A DNA stretch of 64,000 nt from an uncultured bacterium (GTDB lineage Bacteria; Cyanobacteriota; Vampirovibrionia; Gastranaerophilales; Gastranaerophilaceae): NCBI GenBank assembly GCA_900551915.1, contig URXT01000007.1, positions 1 through 64,000 of the forward strand. The letters are read 5' to 3'. How positions within the stretch are numbered: the first letter of the stretch is position 1; each line of letters starts with the position of its first letter. Positions 1-8,875 of the stretch are shown here, one piece after another. The position numbers and the translations under genes are program-made. Under the pieces are notes generated by a model. It did no database searches and was not told where the DNA came from. It worked only from the letters and a program-made list of their open reading frames with translations.

Positions 1-91
1 TATTTTCTTTAATTTTTTTCTCTTTTTCGTAATATTTCGTTACATATCGGAATTGAAGGCCTGTTGGACGATTACAGCTTAGTATTTTCAT
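1..91 (-). CDS. 5' end of an unidentified gene (cut by window edge)
   Basis: An ATG on the minus strand (89-91) opens a frame that runs off the left edge: 30 codons, beginning MKILSCNRPTGLQFRYV and then rich in Lys/Glu. It overlaps the last 20 bases of the upstream DUF3137-like gene in another frame, a layout typical of translational coupling. No strong Shine-Dalgarno sequence is visible in front of it. The start vaguely recalls tryptophanyl-tRNA synthetases, but the match breaks after PTG, so I assign no function. Too short to be certain it is a gene. Confidence 0.4.
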   Translation of the reverse strand, partial: MKILSCNRPTGLQFRYVTKYYEKEKKIKEN

Positions 92-1156
92 TAAGTTTGA
101 AATAGTCAATCATATTGAGTATTGTTGTAAATTCGTCAAAGAATTTGTTAAATTGTTCGGGTGAATCGGCTTTAACATGAAGAGTTGCCAGCTCAAAGCG
201 ATTTGTTTTGCTGGTTATACCAAAGAAAACATATCCTTTAAAAAACACACATTGAATACGCTTTGTTTTAAGCATTTTTTCCATCTCTTTGAAACGTTCC
301 ATAAATGATGGTGTGATAAGGTATCTGGCTTCAACCTGATCTTTTGAAAATACTTTATACTTGCTGCCAAAGATTGGGTCTTCAAGTGTAGTTTTTTTAA
401 TTTAATATTATATAGTGTTAGAAACAGCATTAATATCGCACCAATGCCGCAAAATAAGCAGTTAAAGATAACTTCTGCATCAAAATGATAAATCCCGGCT
501 ATAATGCCCGCTAACATCATGATAGATAGTATAATTTCAAATAAAATTAGATCATTTACGATATCCTTTGTATAAATTGATGTTTTGTGTTTAAAAGGTT
601 TATTACACGGAAAAGCTATGAGTATACAAGTTTTCATGTCCCAAATTCTATAACAGACTCCGCTATATTCGCCGTAAATATATTCATCAACACCATTAAC
701 TAGATGAATTCTTCCATCTTTAGTGCTTGTAAACTCTTGTATACCGCTTTCTATTAAAATCCTTAATAAGTTTTCTTCTTCTTTTTCTTTACATTTGCGC
801 CATTCTTTAACCCCGAAAATTTTTGAAATTTTATATATGAAATAATTTTTAACCTTTTTCTCCCACATATAAGTTTTCCGGAAAGACTTGACAAAATGAT
901 TAATAAAAAACATAATGGGGGCTAGCATTAAAAGAGGCAAACATGTATATATATGTTGATGAGGTCCACTGACACAATACGTAATGTATAACATTAAAAT
1001 AACGGGAATAAGGGACGCCAGAACAATTAGTGCTCCATTCAAATACCAGAGTCTTTGTTGAACCAATCTTTCTTTTTCAAATTGTTTAAACATCGGTAAA
1101 GAATCATTAAAAACTTTGTTTAAGGCTTCTTTTTCTTTGCTAAAATGGTCTTTCAT
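72..1156 (-). pseudogene. DUF3137-type membrane protein, frameshifted
   Basis: Two minus-strand frames (215-1156 and 72-302) join into one protein of about 361 residues if one A is added to the A7 tract at 392-398; the corrected length is an exact codon multiple. The N-terminal part has a cytoplasmic segment, two adjacent membrane spans near residues 35-90, and a second membrane pair near 205-255. The restored joint reads TTLEDPIFGSKYKVFSKDQV and continues EARYLITPSFMERF, which is how DUF3137 proteins (often beside LemA) run at this point. The function of the family is unknown. The break may be a real mutation, slippage on the A-run, or a homopolymer base-calling error. The following gene overlaps its end. 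Confidence 0.65.
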
Positions 1157-1238
1157 TTATAATTTCATATCCTGCTTTACTCACTATTTTTTTTAAATTA
1201 GCATATTCGGCAAGCCCATACATCAATCAATAGAAGGA

Positions 1239-1272
1239 AAAATGCCAGCTCCCTTTTGAGCCGGCATTTTAG
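1239..1272 (-). terminator. Rho-independent terminator after the phosphorylase-like gene
   Basis: Inverted repeat AAAATGCC-a-GCTC / GAGC-c-GGCATTTT with a short loop. Read on the minus strand it ends in a T-run, immediately downstream of the gene ending at 1288. Confidence 0.8.
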
Positions 1273-1287
1273 ATAAGTTATTTGAAT

Positions 1288-2979
1288 CTACTTAATATTT
1301 GAGAACGTCCAAGCATCAAAGGTAGGAGTTTCAGAAATGTTCATTTCTTTCTTTTCTCCACCCGATGTAGAATCGTTGTGAGCAATTGGTTTATACAATC
1401 TGTTGTAGTACTCAACAACCATTCTATCTGAGTTGAAGTATGCTTCAGATGTTCTGATAGCCTGTCTCATCATACGAGCCCATTCCATTTTGTTTTCATA
1501 GTAAGTAGGAATGATTTCGTTTTCAATTTTGTTCATCATGCATTCATGATCTTTCCAGTGACGTTCTTCCCAAGGCATTTCATCATCAAGTTCAGGGTAT
1601 TCGATAGTGTAGCCATTAATGCCGTCAAAGGTTCCTTCAACTGTCCAGCCGTCAAAGGTTGAAAGGTGAAGTGCACCGTTAGCGTTAGCTGACATACCTG
1701 AAGTACCTGAAGCTTCAAACGGTCTTAAAGGTGTATTTAACCAGATATCTGAACCGCGTTTAAGCATTCCTGACAATTCGAGTTCGTAACCTGGCAATAC
1801 AACAACATTTTTAAGTGAGTGAGAGCGGTTTAACAATTTATTAAACATTTCTTTACCCATAACGTCATCCGGATGGAATTTGCCGGCAAAGATGATTTGA
1901 ATTTTATTTTCGTCAAGAAGTTTGTTAATTCTGTCTTTATCCATCAAGATAAGCCAAGCGCGTTTGTAATCTGCAAATCTTCTTGCCCAGGTAATTGTCA
2001 AAACATCAGGATTAAATCTTTTACCTGCAACGTTTGCAACATATTCAAACAATTCTTTTTTCATTTCATGCTTAACAGCCAGTAATTCCTCGGGAGTGTG
2101 AGCATTTTTAATTCTTTCATCCTGCCAGTAGTGGAGGTTAACAGCATTTGTGATTGCTCTAATCGGACATCTGCCTTCAACCCATTCCCACATTTTGTTA
2201 GAAACAAGTCCATGGAGCTGTGAAACAGCATTAGCAAGTCTTGACATTCTTAAAGCTGCAACTGTAAGAGAGAAGTTTTCACCGCCTAATTGAACAGCAG
2301 TTTCTCTGGATGCGCCAGCAAAGAAGCCGCCTTCTTTAAGAGTGTCAACCCAGTGAACTTCGTTACCGGCTGCAACAGGAGTGTGAGTAGTGAAGACTGT
2401 TCTTTTCTTAACTTCTTCAAGATTACCGTTGTATTGTCTTAATAACTCAAATGCAGCAGGAAGTGCGTGACCTTCGTTCATGTGAACTACATCAAATTTG
2501 TAGCCTACTGCCTGAAGGATTCTTACACCGGCAATACCTAATACTGTTTCCTGGGCAATTCTGATTTTTTCATTTCCGTCGTAAAGTTTATGTGAAATAC
2601 TCTTAGCCCATTCACTGTTACCTTCAATATCAGTTGTTAAAAGGTAAACAGGGCAGGCACCGAATAACTCCGGTTCAACCAAATAAGCTTTAACTTTAAC
2701 TTTTTCACCGAAAATTTCAACTTCTGTAGATACATTTGTATCTTTCAAGAAATCATAATACTTTCTAATGTAGGCTACTTCAACCTGACCATCATGAGCA
2801 ATTCTCTGGTCATAGTAGCCGTAAGACCATAACATAGTTACGCCGACCATAGGCATTTGCAAATAACCTGCAGACAACATATGTGAACCTGCTAAAAATC
2901 CTAAACCGCCTGAATAAATCTTCAAAGACTGATCCAGTGCGATTTCCATTGAAAAATATGCTACGTTTGGTAATGACAT
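1288..2979 (-). CDS. Alpha-glucan (glycogen/starch) phosphorylase-fold protein lacking the PLP lysine
   Basis: A 563-residue GT35-type protein. Family landmarks are visible: YFSMEIALDQS at the N-terminus, the IYSGGLGFLAGSH loop, HMNEGHALPA, FTTHTPVAAGNE, TWARRFADYKR, FAGKFHPDD, and near the end RPFEASGTSGM. Phosphorylases release glucose-1-phosphate from alpha-1,4-glucans and hold PLP on a Lys that follows this last motif. Here the residue after GTSGM is Ser430 (codon 1690-1692), so the Schiff-base lysine is absent. The ATG at 2979 is preferred over the upstream in-frame start at 3057 because MSLPN follows an AGGTG ribosome site and matches the short N-terminus of the family. Catalytic competence is therefore doubtful. 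It could be a non-PLP glycosyltransferase-like or regulatory paralogue. Confidence 0.85.
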   Translation of the reverse strand: MSLPNVAYFSMEIALDQSLKIYSGGLGFLAGSHMLSAGYLQMPMVGVTMLWSYGYYDQRIAHDGQVEVAYIRKYYDFLKDTNVSTEVEIFGEKVKVKAYLVEPELFGACPVYLLTTDIEGNSEWAKSISHKLYDGNEKIRIAQETVLGIAGVRILQAVGYKFDVVHMNEGHALPAAFELLRQYNGNLEEVKKRTVFTTHTPVAAGNEVHWVDTLKEGGFFAGASRETAVQLGGENFSLTVAALRMSRLANAVSQLHGLVSNKMWEWVEGRCPIRAITNAVNLHYWQDERIKNAHTPEELLAVKHEMKKELFEYVANVAGKRFNPDVLTITWARRFADYKRAWLILMDKDRINKLLDENKIQIIFAGKFHPDDVMGKEMFNKLLNRSHSLKNVVVLPGYELELSGMLKRGSDIWLNTPLRPFEASGTSGMSANANGALHLSTFDGWTVEGTFDGINGYTIEYPELDDEMPWEERHWKDHECMMNKIENEIIPTYYENKMEWARMMRQAIRTSEAYFNSDRMVVEYYNRLYKPIAHNDSTSGGEKKEMNISETPTFDAWTFSNIK

Positions 2980-3155
2980 ATCTTCACCTTTCCTCTTCTT
3001 AATACTATGTACTTTGTCTAATACCACTTTATGTGGGGTACCATAACAGTTTACCACAAAAATCTATGTGTCAATTAGTGCGCTTATAAATTATGTGTCT
3101 AATCCTTAAGAATTAGTTATTATAGGTTATTTGGGGTTTACGAAACTTTACAATT

Positions 3156-3458
3156 CTATTTTTTTAATATAAAATCTGTTATAACTGCAATAGATAAACC
3201 TGCCAGAATTCCCCAACCAGCATTTTTATATTTACCAACTGTATTTGGAACCTTGGTTTTAAGTTTATTTAATGTTGCCCCTGTATTGTTAATAATATCA
3301 GGCCCATCTATTTGTTTTAGGGGTACAGCATAACCAGCAATACATCCCAAAGCACCAAATGAGCTATATTTTATCAATTGTTTTTGTGAGTATTTTTTCG
3401 CTTCCTTTGAAGGTTTATAGGAGGAAGTAAAAGTAATATTAGAAGTATTAATTTTCAA
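3156..3458 (-). CDS. Small protein with two hydrophobic segments, paired with an AAA ATPase
   Basis: A 100-residue protein with an N-terminal polar stretch beginning MKINTSNITFTSS, a Gly-rich hydrophobic segment near residues 34-48, and a second one at the C-terminus (WGILAGLSIAVITDFIL). It starts at a TTG one base after the stop of the upstream AAA ATPase, with AGGGG as ribosome site, so the two are surely cotranslated. Proteins beginning with this INFTS-like motif recur in this lineage as far as I recall, but I know no function. Likely a membrane or membrane-active partner of the ATPase. Confidence 0.6.
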   Translation of the reverse strand: MKINTSNITFTSSYKPSKEAKKYSQKQLIKYSSFGALGCIAGYAVPLKQIDGPDIINNTGATLNKLKTKVPNTVGKYKNAGWGILAGLSIAVITDFILKK

Positions 3459-3459
3459 A

Positions 3460-4464
3460 TTACATATCCCCTTTGTTCTTATAGCTTTGTATTAATGATT
3501 CACTTAGTGAAGGTTTAACTGTGCTTATTGCCTCCAAAATATGATTTTCGGTAATCATTGAATTTTCCTTCATTGCTTTTAGACCTGCCCGTCGTAAGAC
3601 CATTCTGATATCCTCTGCAATATAGTTATTAGTTGCTAATGCTAACTTTTTGTAGTCAATATTGCATACTTTATATATTCCATTAAGTTTATTTTTTATG
3701 AGTTCTTTTCTTGCTTCTACATCGGGTGGGCCGACATATATTTTTTTATCTACCCTGCCAGTTCTTTTAATTGCGGGGTCAATCTTCTGAGGTTCATTTG
3801 AGGCTAATATAACAAAAATATTCTTTTTTTTTGAATTATTCATGTTTCGTAGTACTTCTGAAACATTTTCAGCATAATCAGGATTTTCTCTTGAAGAAAA
3901 TTCTCTAGATGGTAATAACGCTTCTGCTTCATCTATAAACACAATTGATTTATCAAAACCCTCCGCTAAGATAAATTTGTTTCTTATATTAATTGCTGTT
4001 TCATGTTGCCACTGAGAACCAACATTACTTGGCGTAATTTCAAATAAAGGCCTATTTGTTTCCTCGGCAAGTGCATTTGCAATAAAAGTTTTGCCACACC
4101 CTGGAGGACCAAACAATAAACACCCATTTGTTTGGTCAATACCATATTTTTTGTACAATTTTGGATTTAGAAGTGGATTTACAATATCATCAAGTAATTG
4201 TTGTTTTAGGTCATGCATCCCAGCGACTTTATTAAAACCTTTTGGCAAGCATACTCTTTGTGGAAAAAATTCATCCACAATGCTTTGGCAATTAGCAAGA
4301 AACCGTTTCATTTGCTCTGGATTGTGAGAGTTTTCTAAGATTTTATACATAGGTAAATTTGTAATGCGGCTTTGAGCTACTTTTCGTGAAGATATATTTT
4401 CGTAAAAAATATCTTTAATCATGTTTATTAGATTGTGTGTCATAGTAGTTGCCAAAAGCCCCAT
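3460..4464 (-). CDS. AAA-family ATPase (FtsH/proteasomal-ATPase-like module)
   Basis: 334 residues with one AAA module. Walker A is GPPGCGKTF (about residues 119-127), Walker B is IVFIDEAEA (about 173-181), followed by sensor-1-type ILASNEP, an arginine-finger region with PAIKRTGRVDKKIYVGPPD, and the helical lid NYIAEDIRMVLRRAG. The N-terminal 100 residues are helical and unassigned. No protease domain is present, so it is more likely a remodelling ATPase than a protease. AGGAG precedes the chosen ATG. The small TTG-started gene follows one base after its stop, forming a two-gene unit. Confidence 0.8.
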   Translation of the reverse strand: MGLLATTMTHNLINMIKDIFYENISSRKVAQSRITNLPMYKILENSHNPEQMKRFLANCQSIVDEFFPQRVCLPKGFNKVAGMHDLKQQLLDDIVNPLLNPKLYKKYGIDQTNGCLLFGPPGCGKTFIANALAEETNRPLFEITPSNVGSQWQHETAINIRNKFILAEGFDKSIVFIDEAEALLPSREFSSRENPDYAENVSEVLRNMNNSKKKNIFVILASNEPQKIDPAIKRTGRVDKKIYVGPPDVEARKELIKNKLNGIYKVCNIDYKKLALATNNYIAEDIRMVLRRAGLKAMKENSMITENHILEAISTVKPSLSESLIQSYKNKGDM

Positions 4465-4609
4465 TCCATGGATCTCCTGAAATTGGTGAGTTATGCTTAA
4501 TAGAAACTACTTTGTGATGTAAAATATGTTTTTGTAATACTTCCTGAATTAACACTTTAAATTTCCTATTTTATTAATAATACCTATAAAAAATATTTTT
4601 GCTATATTA

Positions 4610-5848
4610 TTAATTTTTTGTTACACCATCTAGAAATTTCTCTAGAGCGATTTTAACGTGTGCATAATTCAATCCGCCCTGCAGATAAGCAACATAAGGC
4701 GCTCTCATAGGCCCGTCGGCTGAAAGCTCGATTGTCGAGCCTTCTATGAAAGTTCCGCCGGCCATAATAACTTTGTCTTCATAGCCCGGAATGTATTCCG
4801 GAATTGGCGTAACATAGCCGTTTACAGGTGAAAGCGATTGGATTGTCCTGCAAAATTGTTCCAAAGGTTCGGGAGCACCAAAAGTTATATTCTGAATTAT
4901 ATCTGTGCGCTTTTCGTAATATTTCGGATATGAATTGTAACCGATTTCATCAAAGATTTTGGCAGCAAGAACAGCACCTTTTACAGCGTCACATACGACT
5001 GACGGCGCCATAAACAACCCTTGAAACATAAGTCTGTGCTGATTAAACATTGCCCCGCCCTCGGAGCCAATCCCCGGCGCTGTAAGTCTGTTTGCTGATT
5101 TTTCAACCCATTTTGCTTTGCCTGCAATGTACCCGCCGGCTTCAACTATGCCGCCGCCCGGATTTTTGATTAATGAGCCTGCAATTAAGTCTGCGCCGAC
5201 TTCTAAAGGTTCTTTTGAGTCAACAAATTCACCGTAGCAATTATCTACAAAACAAATACAATCCGGATTTTTTGATTTAACTATTTTGCAGATTTTTTCA
5301 ATTGTTTCAATTGAAAGTGACTTGCGTGTTGAATAGCCTTTTGACCGTTGAATTAAGACCATTGTAACCGTTTTATCAATTGATTGTTCAAGCTTTTGAA
5401 AATCAATATCAGTGTCGTTTAGAAGCGGAATTTCTTCATACAAAACACCATGTGCAATTAATGAATCTTCTTTAGTTGCTTCATCACCAGTGGTTCCAAT
5501 AACTTCCTGCATAGTATCATAAGGCGCCCCTGCAACAGATATAAGCTTATTGCCGGGTCTAAGGCATCCAAACAGGCAGCAGGCAAGCGTGTGTGTGCCT
5601 GATGCAAAATGAACTCTCACAAGGGCTTTTTCAGCCTTAAAAACCTCTGCAAACACTTTATCCAGAACTTCGCGTCCGATATCGTCGTGGCCATAACCCG
5701 AAACAGTATAAAAATGTTCAGGAGCAACACGGTTTTCGATAAATGCTTCCAAAACTTTTTTCTGGTTTAAATCTCTTATATCTTCGATAATTTCAAATTG
5801 TTCTCTTAAGTCTTTTTCGGCTTTTTTTATAATTTCTCTGCTATTCAT
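4610..5848 (-). CDS. PLP-dependent methionine gamma-lyase-like (aluminium-resistance family) protein
   Basis: 412 residues from the ATG at 5848, which follows AAGGGATAT; an in-frame TTG at 5866 is less likely. It is a fold-type-I PLP enzyme of the Met_gamma_lyase family: HFASGTHTLACCLFG binds the phosphate, CFVDNCYGEFV carries the PLP-pyridine Asp, and GSLIKNPGGGIVEAGGYIAG carries the likely PLP lysine. GSEGG, VNGYVTPIPEYIPGYED and GTFIEGSTIELSADGPMR are family landmarks. Members are often annotated as aluminium-resistance protein or methionine gamma-lyase; the real substrate is uncertain. It appears monocistronic. Confidence 0.8.
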   Translation of the reverse strand: MNSREIIKKAEKDLREQFEIIEDIRDLNQKKVLEAFIENRVAPEHFYTVSGYGHDDIGREVLDKVFAEVFKAEKALVRVHFASGTHTLACCLFGCLRPGNKLISVAGAPYDTMQEVIGTTGDEATKEDSLIAHGVLYEEIPLLNDTDIDFQKLEQSIDKTVTMVLIQRSKGYSTRKSLSIETIEKICKIVKSKNPDCICFVDNCYGEFVDSKEPLEVGADLIAGSLIKNPGGGIVEAGGYIAGKAKWVEKSANRLTAPGIGSEGGAMFNQHRLMFQGLFMAPSVVCDAVKGAVLAAKIFDEIGYNSYPKYYEKRTDIIQNITFGAPEPLEQFCRTIQSLSPVNGYVTPIPEYIPGYEDKVIMAGGTFIEGSTIELSADGPMRAPYVAYLQGGLNYAHVKIALEKFLDGVTKN

Positions 5849-5933
5849 AAGTATATCCCTTTTCAATCAAACTATACCATAAATAAGCAAGATGAGGAAT
5901 AGAAAAATCCGGAAATCTTTTTATAGTTAGAAT

Positions 5934-6647
5934 ATGAAAAAATTTATTGTGATTATTTTGTCATTTTTAAGTTTGCCGGCTTTTGCTTCCCGGTATGGAG
6001 TTTACACCCCTGAAAACTACAAGGTTAACTCTGAGGAGGGTGAAAGAATGCTCTTTATACTGGATTTTTCAAACAGCATGAGCGAATCACTGGATGGACG
6101 ACGCAAAGTTGATTTAATGCTTGATACAATGCGTGAAATTTTGCCTAAAATTAATAAAAATGTTTCTGTTGGTTTGAGGGTTTATGGACACAGAATGGGT
6201 TTTACACCATTTGAAGCCTGCCGCGCCTCTTCGCTTCTTGTTCCGATTGCCCCTGCAAATTCTTTTAATATCCAAAACTCGCTTTCCAGTACAAAGCCGC
6301 GCGGAATGACACCAATCACTTACTCATTGAAGGAGGCTGTAAAAAAGGATTTTCTTGGATTTAACGGCAAAAAGCACATAATCCTTCTGACTGACGGCGG
6401 TGAAAACTGTGACGAAAGCCCTTGCAGATGGGTTATGGAGTTAGTGAAAATTAGAAAAGATGTGATGATTGATGTAATTGCTTTTAATGTAACCGAAGCG
6501 GATGACTTAGCACAGCTTGAATGCACATCGCTTGTTACCGGAGGCAAGTTTTACAGTGCAAATACAGCAGCAGAACTTTCAAAAAGCCTTAACAACAGTA
6601 TTAATGCACAAAAACAGGTTGAAGCAAAAATTATTCCAAATTATTAA
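5934..6647 (+). CDS. Secreted von Willebrand factor A-domain protein
   Basis: 237 residues. The N-terminus MKKFIVIILSFLSLPAFA is a signal peptide. A VWA domain follows, with the metal-ion-dependent adhesion site DFSNS (D44, S46, S48), a threonine in RGMTPI near 125, and LTDGGENCDE near 152-161. The sequence resembles the stand-alone secreted VWA proteins with the LRVYGHR signature. It is followed by a strong terminator and converges on the spc-type gene cluster, so it is probably a single-gene transcript. A ligand or calcium/magnesium-dependent binding function outside the cytoplasm is inferred. Confidence 0.8.
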   Translation: MKKFIVIILSFLSLPAFASRYGVYTPENYKVNSEEGERMLFILDFSNSMSESLDGRRKVDLMLDTMREILPKINKNVSVGLRVYGHRMGFTPFEACRASSLLVPIAPANSFNIQNSLSSTKPRGMTPITYSLKEAVKKDFLGFNGKKHIILLTDGGENCDESPCRWVMELVKIRKDVMIDVIAFNVTEADDLAQLECTSLVTGGKFYSANTAAELSKSLNNSINAQKQVEAKIIPNY

Positions 6648-6657
6648 AATATGTTCA

Positions 6658-6690
6658 AAAAAAGCGCCCCTGATAGGGACGCTTTTCTTA
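6658..6690 (+). terminator. Bidirectional terminator between the VWA gene and secY
   Basis: Hairpin AAAGCG...CGCTTT (6661-6666 / 6680-6685) with inner CCC/GGG pairing and flanking A- and T-runs. It can serve both the plus-strand VWA gene and the minus-strand secY cluster. Confidence 0.8.
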
Positions 6691-6700
6691 TTGATTTGAC

Positions 6701-8038
6701 CTATTCTTTCAAGAAGGTTTCGTAATTTCTAGCCAAAAGGTGTGTTCTTACCTGATTAATCAAGTCCAGCGCAACACCAACCATGATTATCAGAGAGGTT
6801 GCACCAATACCCTGAAGGGTTTTGATGTTTGTAATGTAACTTGCAAAAGACGGAACCAGTGCGATTATACCTAAGCCCATTGCACCAATAAAAGTCGTTT
6901 TTGAAAGAATTTTATCCAGCGCATCAGCTGTAGGTTTGCCCGGTTTAATCCCCGGGATTGAGGAACCGTATTTTTTCAGATTGTTTGCAATATCTTTAGG
7001 CTGCATATTCGGCATAATTGAAGCGTAAAAGAAGGTTAACGCAACGATTAATCCGAAATACAAAGCATAATATACAATTCCATCCGGACTCATTATTGTA
7101 GTAAGTTTTACAACAAAGTTTTTAACCGCAATCGAATTGAAATTAGCCTGTCCAACAATACTAAGGATAGTTGAAGGGAAAAGTAAAATCGCAATTGCAA
7201 AGATGATAGGCATTACACCGCCGGGATTAAGTTTGAAGGGGATGAAGGAATTCATACCGCCGTAAACTTTGTTTCCGACTTGGCGCTTTGGATTTACGAT
7301 AATAACTTTTCTCACAGCTTCCTGCATGATTACAATGAAAATCATTGTAACAAAGAAGATTGCAAGAAGTGCAATCAAACCAAGCTGCATTGCTGTGCTT
7401 TTAGATACGATTTCTGCTGTTCTTGATGCATAAAGCGGAATACCGGAAATAATGCCCACAAAGATTATTAATGAGCCGCCGTTTCCAATACCTTTTTCTG
7501 TAATAAGTTCCGAAATCCACATTACCAGAACAGAACCGGCTGTTAATACTGCAATTGAACTTACGTAAAACATCAAGTGATTAACATCGGGCTGTATTGC
7601 TCCGGGAAGGTGGCGCATAAACAGCATAAACACCAGTGACTGAAAAGCTGCCAGTATAACCGTGAAAACACGGGTATATTGAGACAATTTTCTTCTGCCT
7701 GCTTCACCTTCCTCCTTCTGGAGTTTCTCCAGTGAAGGAATTACTACTGAAACAAGCTGTATAATGATTGACGCCGTGATATAAGGGCCAATACCAAGTG
7801 CAAATATTGATACTTTACCTAAAGCACCGCCTGAAAACAAATCTAAAAATCCGATTATGTTGTTTCCTGCCGCAAGATTTGCAAATACCTGATTGTTAAT
7901 GCCGAACAAAGGCATTTGAACCCCGAATCTGAATGCTGCAATCATTATGAATGTAAAGATGATTTTTTGTTTCAGGCCTGAAGCCTGCCACATTGACATT
8001 AAATCATCAGTTGTAGGCATTTTAATTCCTTGTGCCAT
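6701..8038 (-). CDS. secY: Preprotein translocase subunit SecY
   Basis: 445 residues with about ten membrane spans, the channel-forming subunit of the Sec translocon in the inner membrane. Landmarks: FRFGVQMPLFGIN near the N-terminus, LGIGPYITASIIIQL, EKGIGNGGSLIIFVGI, PKRQVGNKVYGGMNSFIPFKLNPGGVMPIIFA, and FYASIMPNMQPKDIANNLKKYGSSIPGIKPG. The ATG overlaps the rplO stop by one base (TAATG), so it is coupled to rplO. The gene is the last of its cluster; the adk, map and infA genes that usually follow secY are not here. Confidence 0.97.
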   Translation of the reverse strand: MAQGIKMPTTDDLMSMWQASGLKQKIIFTFIMIAAFRFGVQMPLFGINNQVFANLAAGNNIIGFLDLFSGGALGKVSIFALGIGPYITASIIIQLVSVVIPSLEKLQKEEGEAGRRKLSQYTRVFTVILAAFQSLVFMLFMRHLPGAIQPDVNHLMFYVSSIAVLTAGSVLVMWISELITEKGIGNGGSLIIFVGIISGIPLYASRTAEIVSKSTAMQLGLIALLAIFFVTMIFIVIMQEAVRKVIIVNPKRQVGNKVYGGMNSFIPFKLNPGGVMPIIFAIAILLFPSTILSIVGQANFNSIAVKNFVVKLTTIMSPDGIVYYALYFGLIVALTFFYASIMPNMQPKDIANNLKKYGSSIPGIKPGKPTADALDKILSKTTFIGAMGLGIIALVPSFASYITNIKTLQGIGATSLIIMVGVALDLINQVRTHLLARNYETFLKE

Positions 8039-8490
8039 TATACTAACTCAACCTTTCCGCCTGCTTTTTCAATTTTTTCTTTTGCTGAAGGCGTGAAGTA
8101 ATTAGCTTTTACTGTAATTGCTTCTTTAATTTCACCGTTGCCGAGAATTCTCAAAAGCTGTGAAGAAGGGTGAGCTTTACCGGCTTCGATTAAGCAGGCA
8201 AGGCAAACTTCTTTCATACCTAATTGAGCAAGTCTGCCAACGTTAATTTCAGCAGAAACAGGCTTTTTGTAAACCTGGAAGCCTTTCAATTTCGGCAATC
8301 TTCTGTAAGATGGCATTTGGCCGCCTTCAAAACCTCTTTTTGAAGAGCTTCCTGAACGTTGTCCTTCACCATTGTGGCCGCGGCAAGAAGTTTTTCCGCG
8401 TCCTGATGAACGTCCTCTGCCAACTCTTTTAATTTTGTGTGTTGAACCTTCTGCAGGCTGCAAATTGTCTAATGTAATTTTATCTGTCAT
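8038..8490 (-). CDS. rplO: 50S ribosomal protein L15
   Basis: 150 residues, normal length. The Gly/Arg/Ser-rich N-terminal extension (VGRGRSSGRGKTSCRGHNGEG) winds into 23S rRNA, followed by GFEGGQMPSYRRLPKLKGF and a compact C-terminal domain ending GGKVELV. It sits between rpmD and secY as in the classical spc operon and overlaps secY by one base. It assembles late in the large subunit. Confidence 0.97.
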   Translation of the reverse strand: MTDKITLDNLQPAEGSTHKIKRVGRGRSSGRGKTSCRGHNGEGQRSGSSSKRGFEGGQMPSYRRLPKLKGFQVYKKPVSAEINVGRLAQLGMKEVCLACLIEAGKAHPSSQLLRILGNGEIKEAITVKANYFTPSAKEKIEKAGGKVELV

Positions 8491-8549
8491 TTTATTTTTC
8501 CTTATATTTTAATGTGTACCGCTCGCGTTAACTTACGCAGTATTGCAGG

Positions 8550-8735
8550 CTATTCTGCAACTTCAAGAAGGTGAGAAACTTTATTAACCATGCCCATAAT
8601 TGTGGCACTGTTCATATGTTCTACAACCTGATCTTTTTTAGTTAAGCCCAAGCCTCTTACAACTCTTCTTTGAGCTTCAGAAGCACCGATAAGGCTTTTT
8701 ACCAATTTAATTTTGATTTTTTTAGTATCTGCCAT
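8550..8735 (-). CDS. rpmD: 50S ribosomal protein L30
   Basis: 61 residues, the full length of bacterial L30. KIKLVKSLIGASEAQRRVVRGLGL is the characteristic core, followed by MGMVNKVSHLLEV. Lies 59 bases upstream of rplO and 140 bases after rpsE. The latter gap is wide for a ribosomal operon and contains a repeat-like sequence. Confidence 0.96.
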   Translation of the reverse strand: MADTKKIKIKLVKSLIGASEAQRRVVRGLGLTKKDQVVEHMNSATIMGMVNKVSHLLEVAE

Positions 8736-8760
8736 TTTATTAATTCCTTTTTATATTTAA

Positions 8761-8835
8761 ATTGTCATTCTGAGGCTTTTTCATGATTCCTCGTCCTACG
8801 CCTCAAAATATTCTGCCGAAGAATCTCTTTAATTC
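8761..8835. repeat. REP-like intergenic sequence inside the rpsE-rpmD gap
   Basis: The gap holds GTCATTCTGAGGC ... GCCTCA ... CCGAAGAATCTC, with TGAGGC (8771-8776) and GCCTCA (8800-8805) as an inverted pair. The GTCATTCTGAG ... GAAGAATC form is the kind of short repeat scattered between genes in many bacterial genomes. Only one clear copy is in this window, so the repeat status rests on resemblance. Confidence 0.35.
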
Positions 8836-8875
8836 ATGTTCTTGTTTAAAGTTTTCAAAACAATAGGTTAGACGG

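Noticed and set aside
72..302. Separate small gene at the left edge
   Set aside because: Its sequence is the natural C-terminal continuation of the DUF3137-like protein after one base is added, so it is treated as part of that broken gene.
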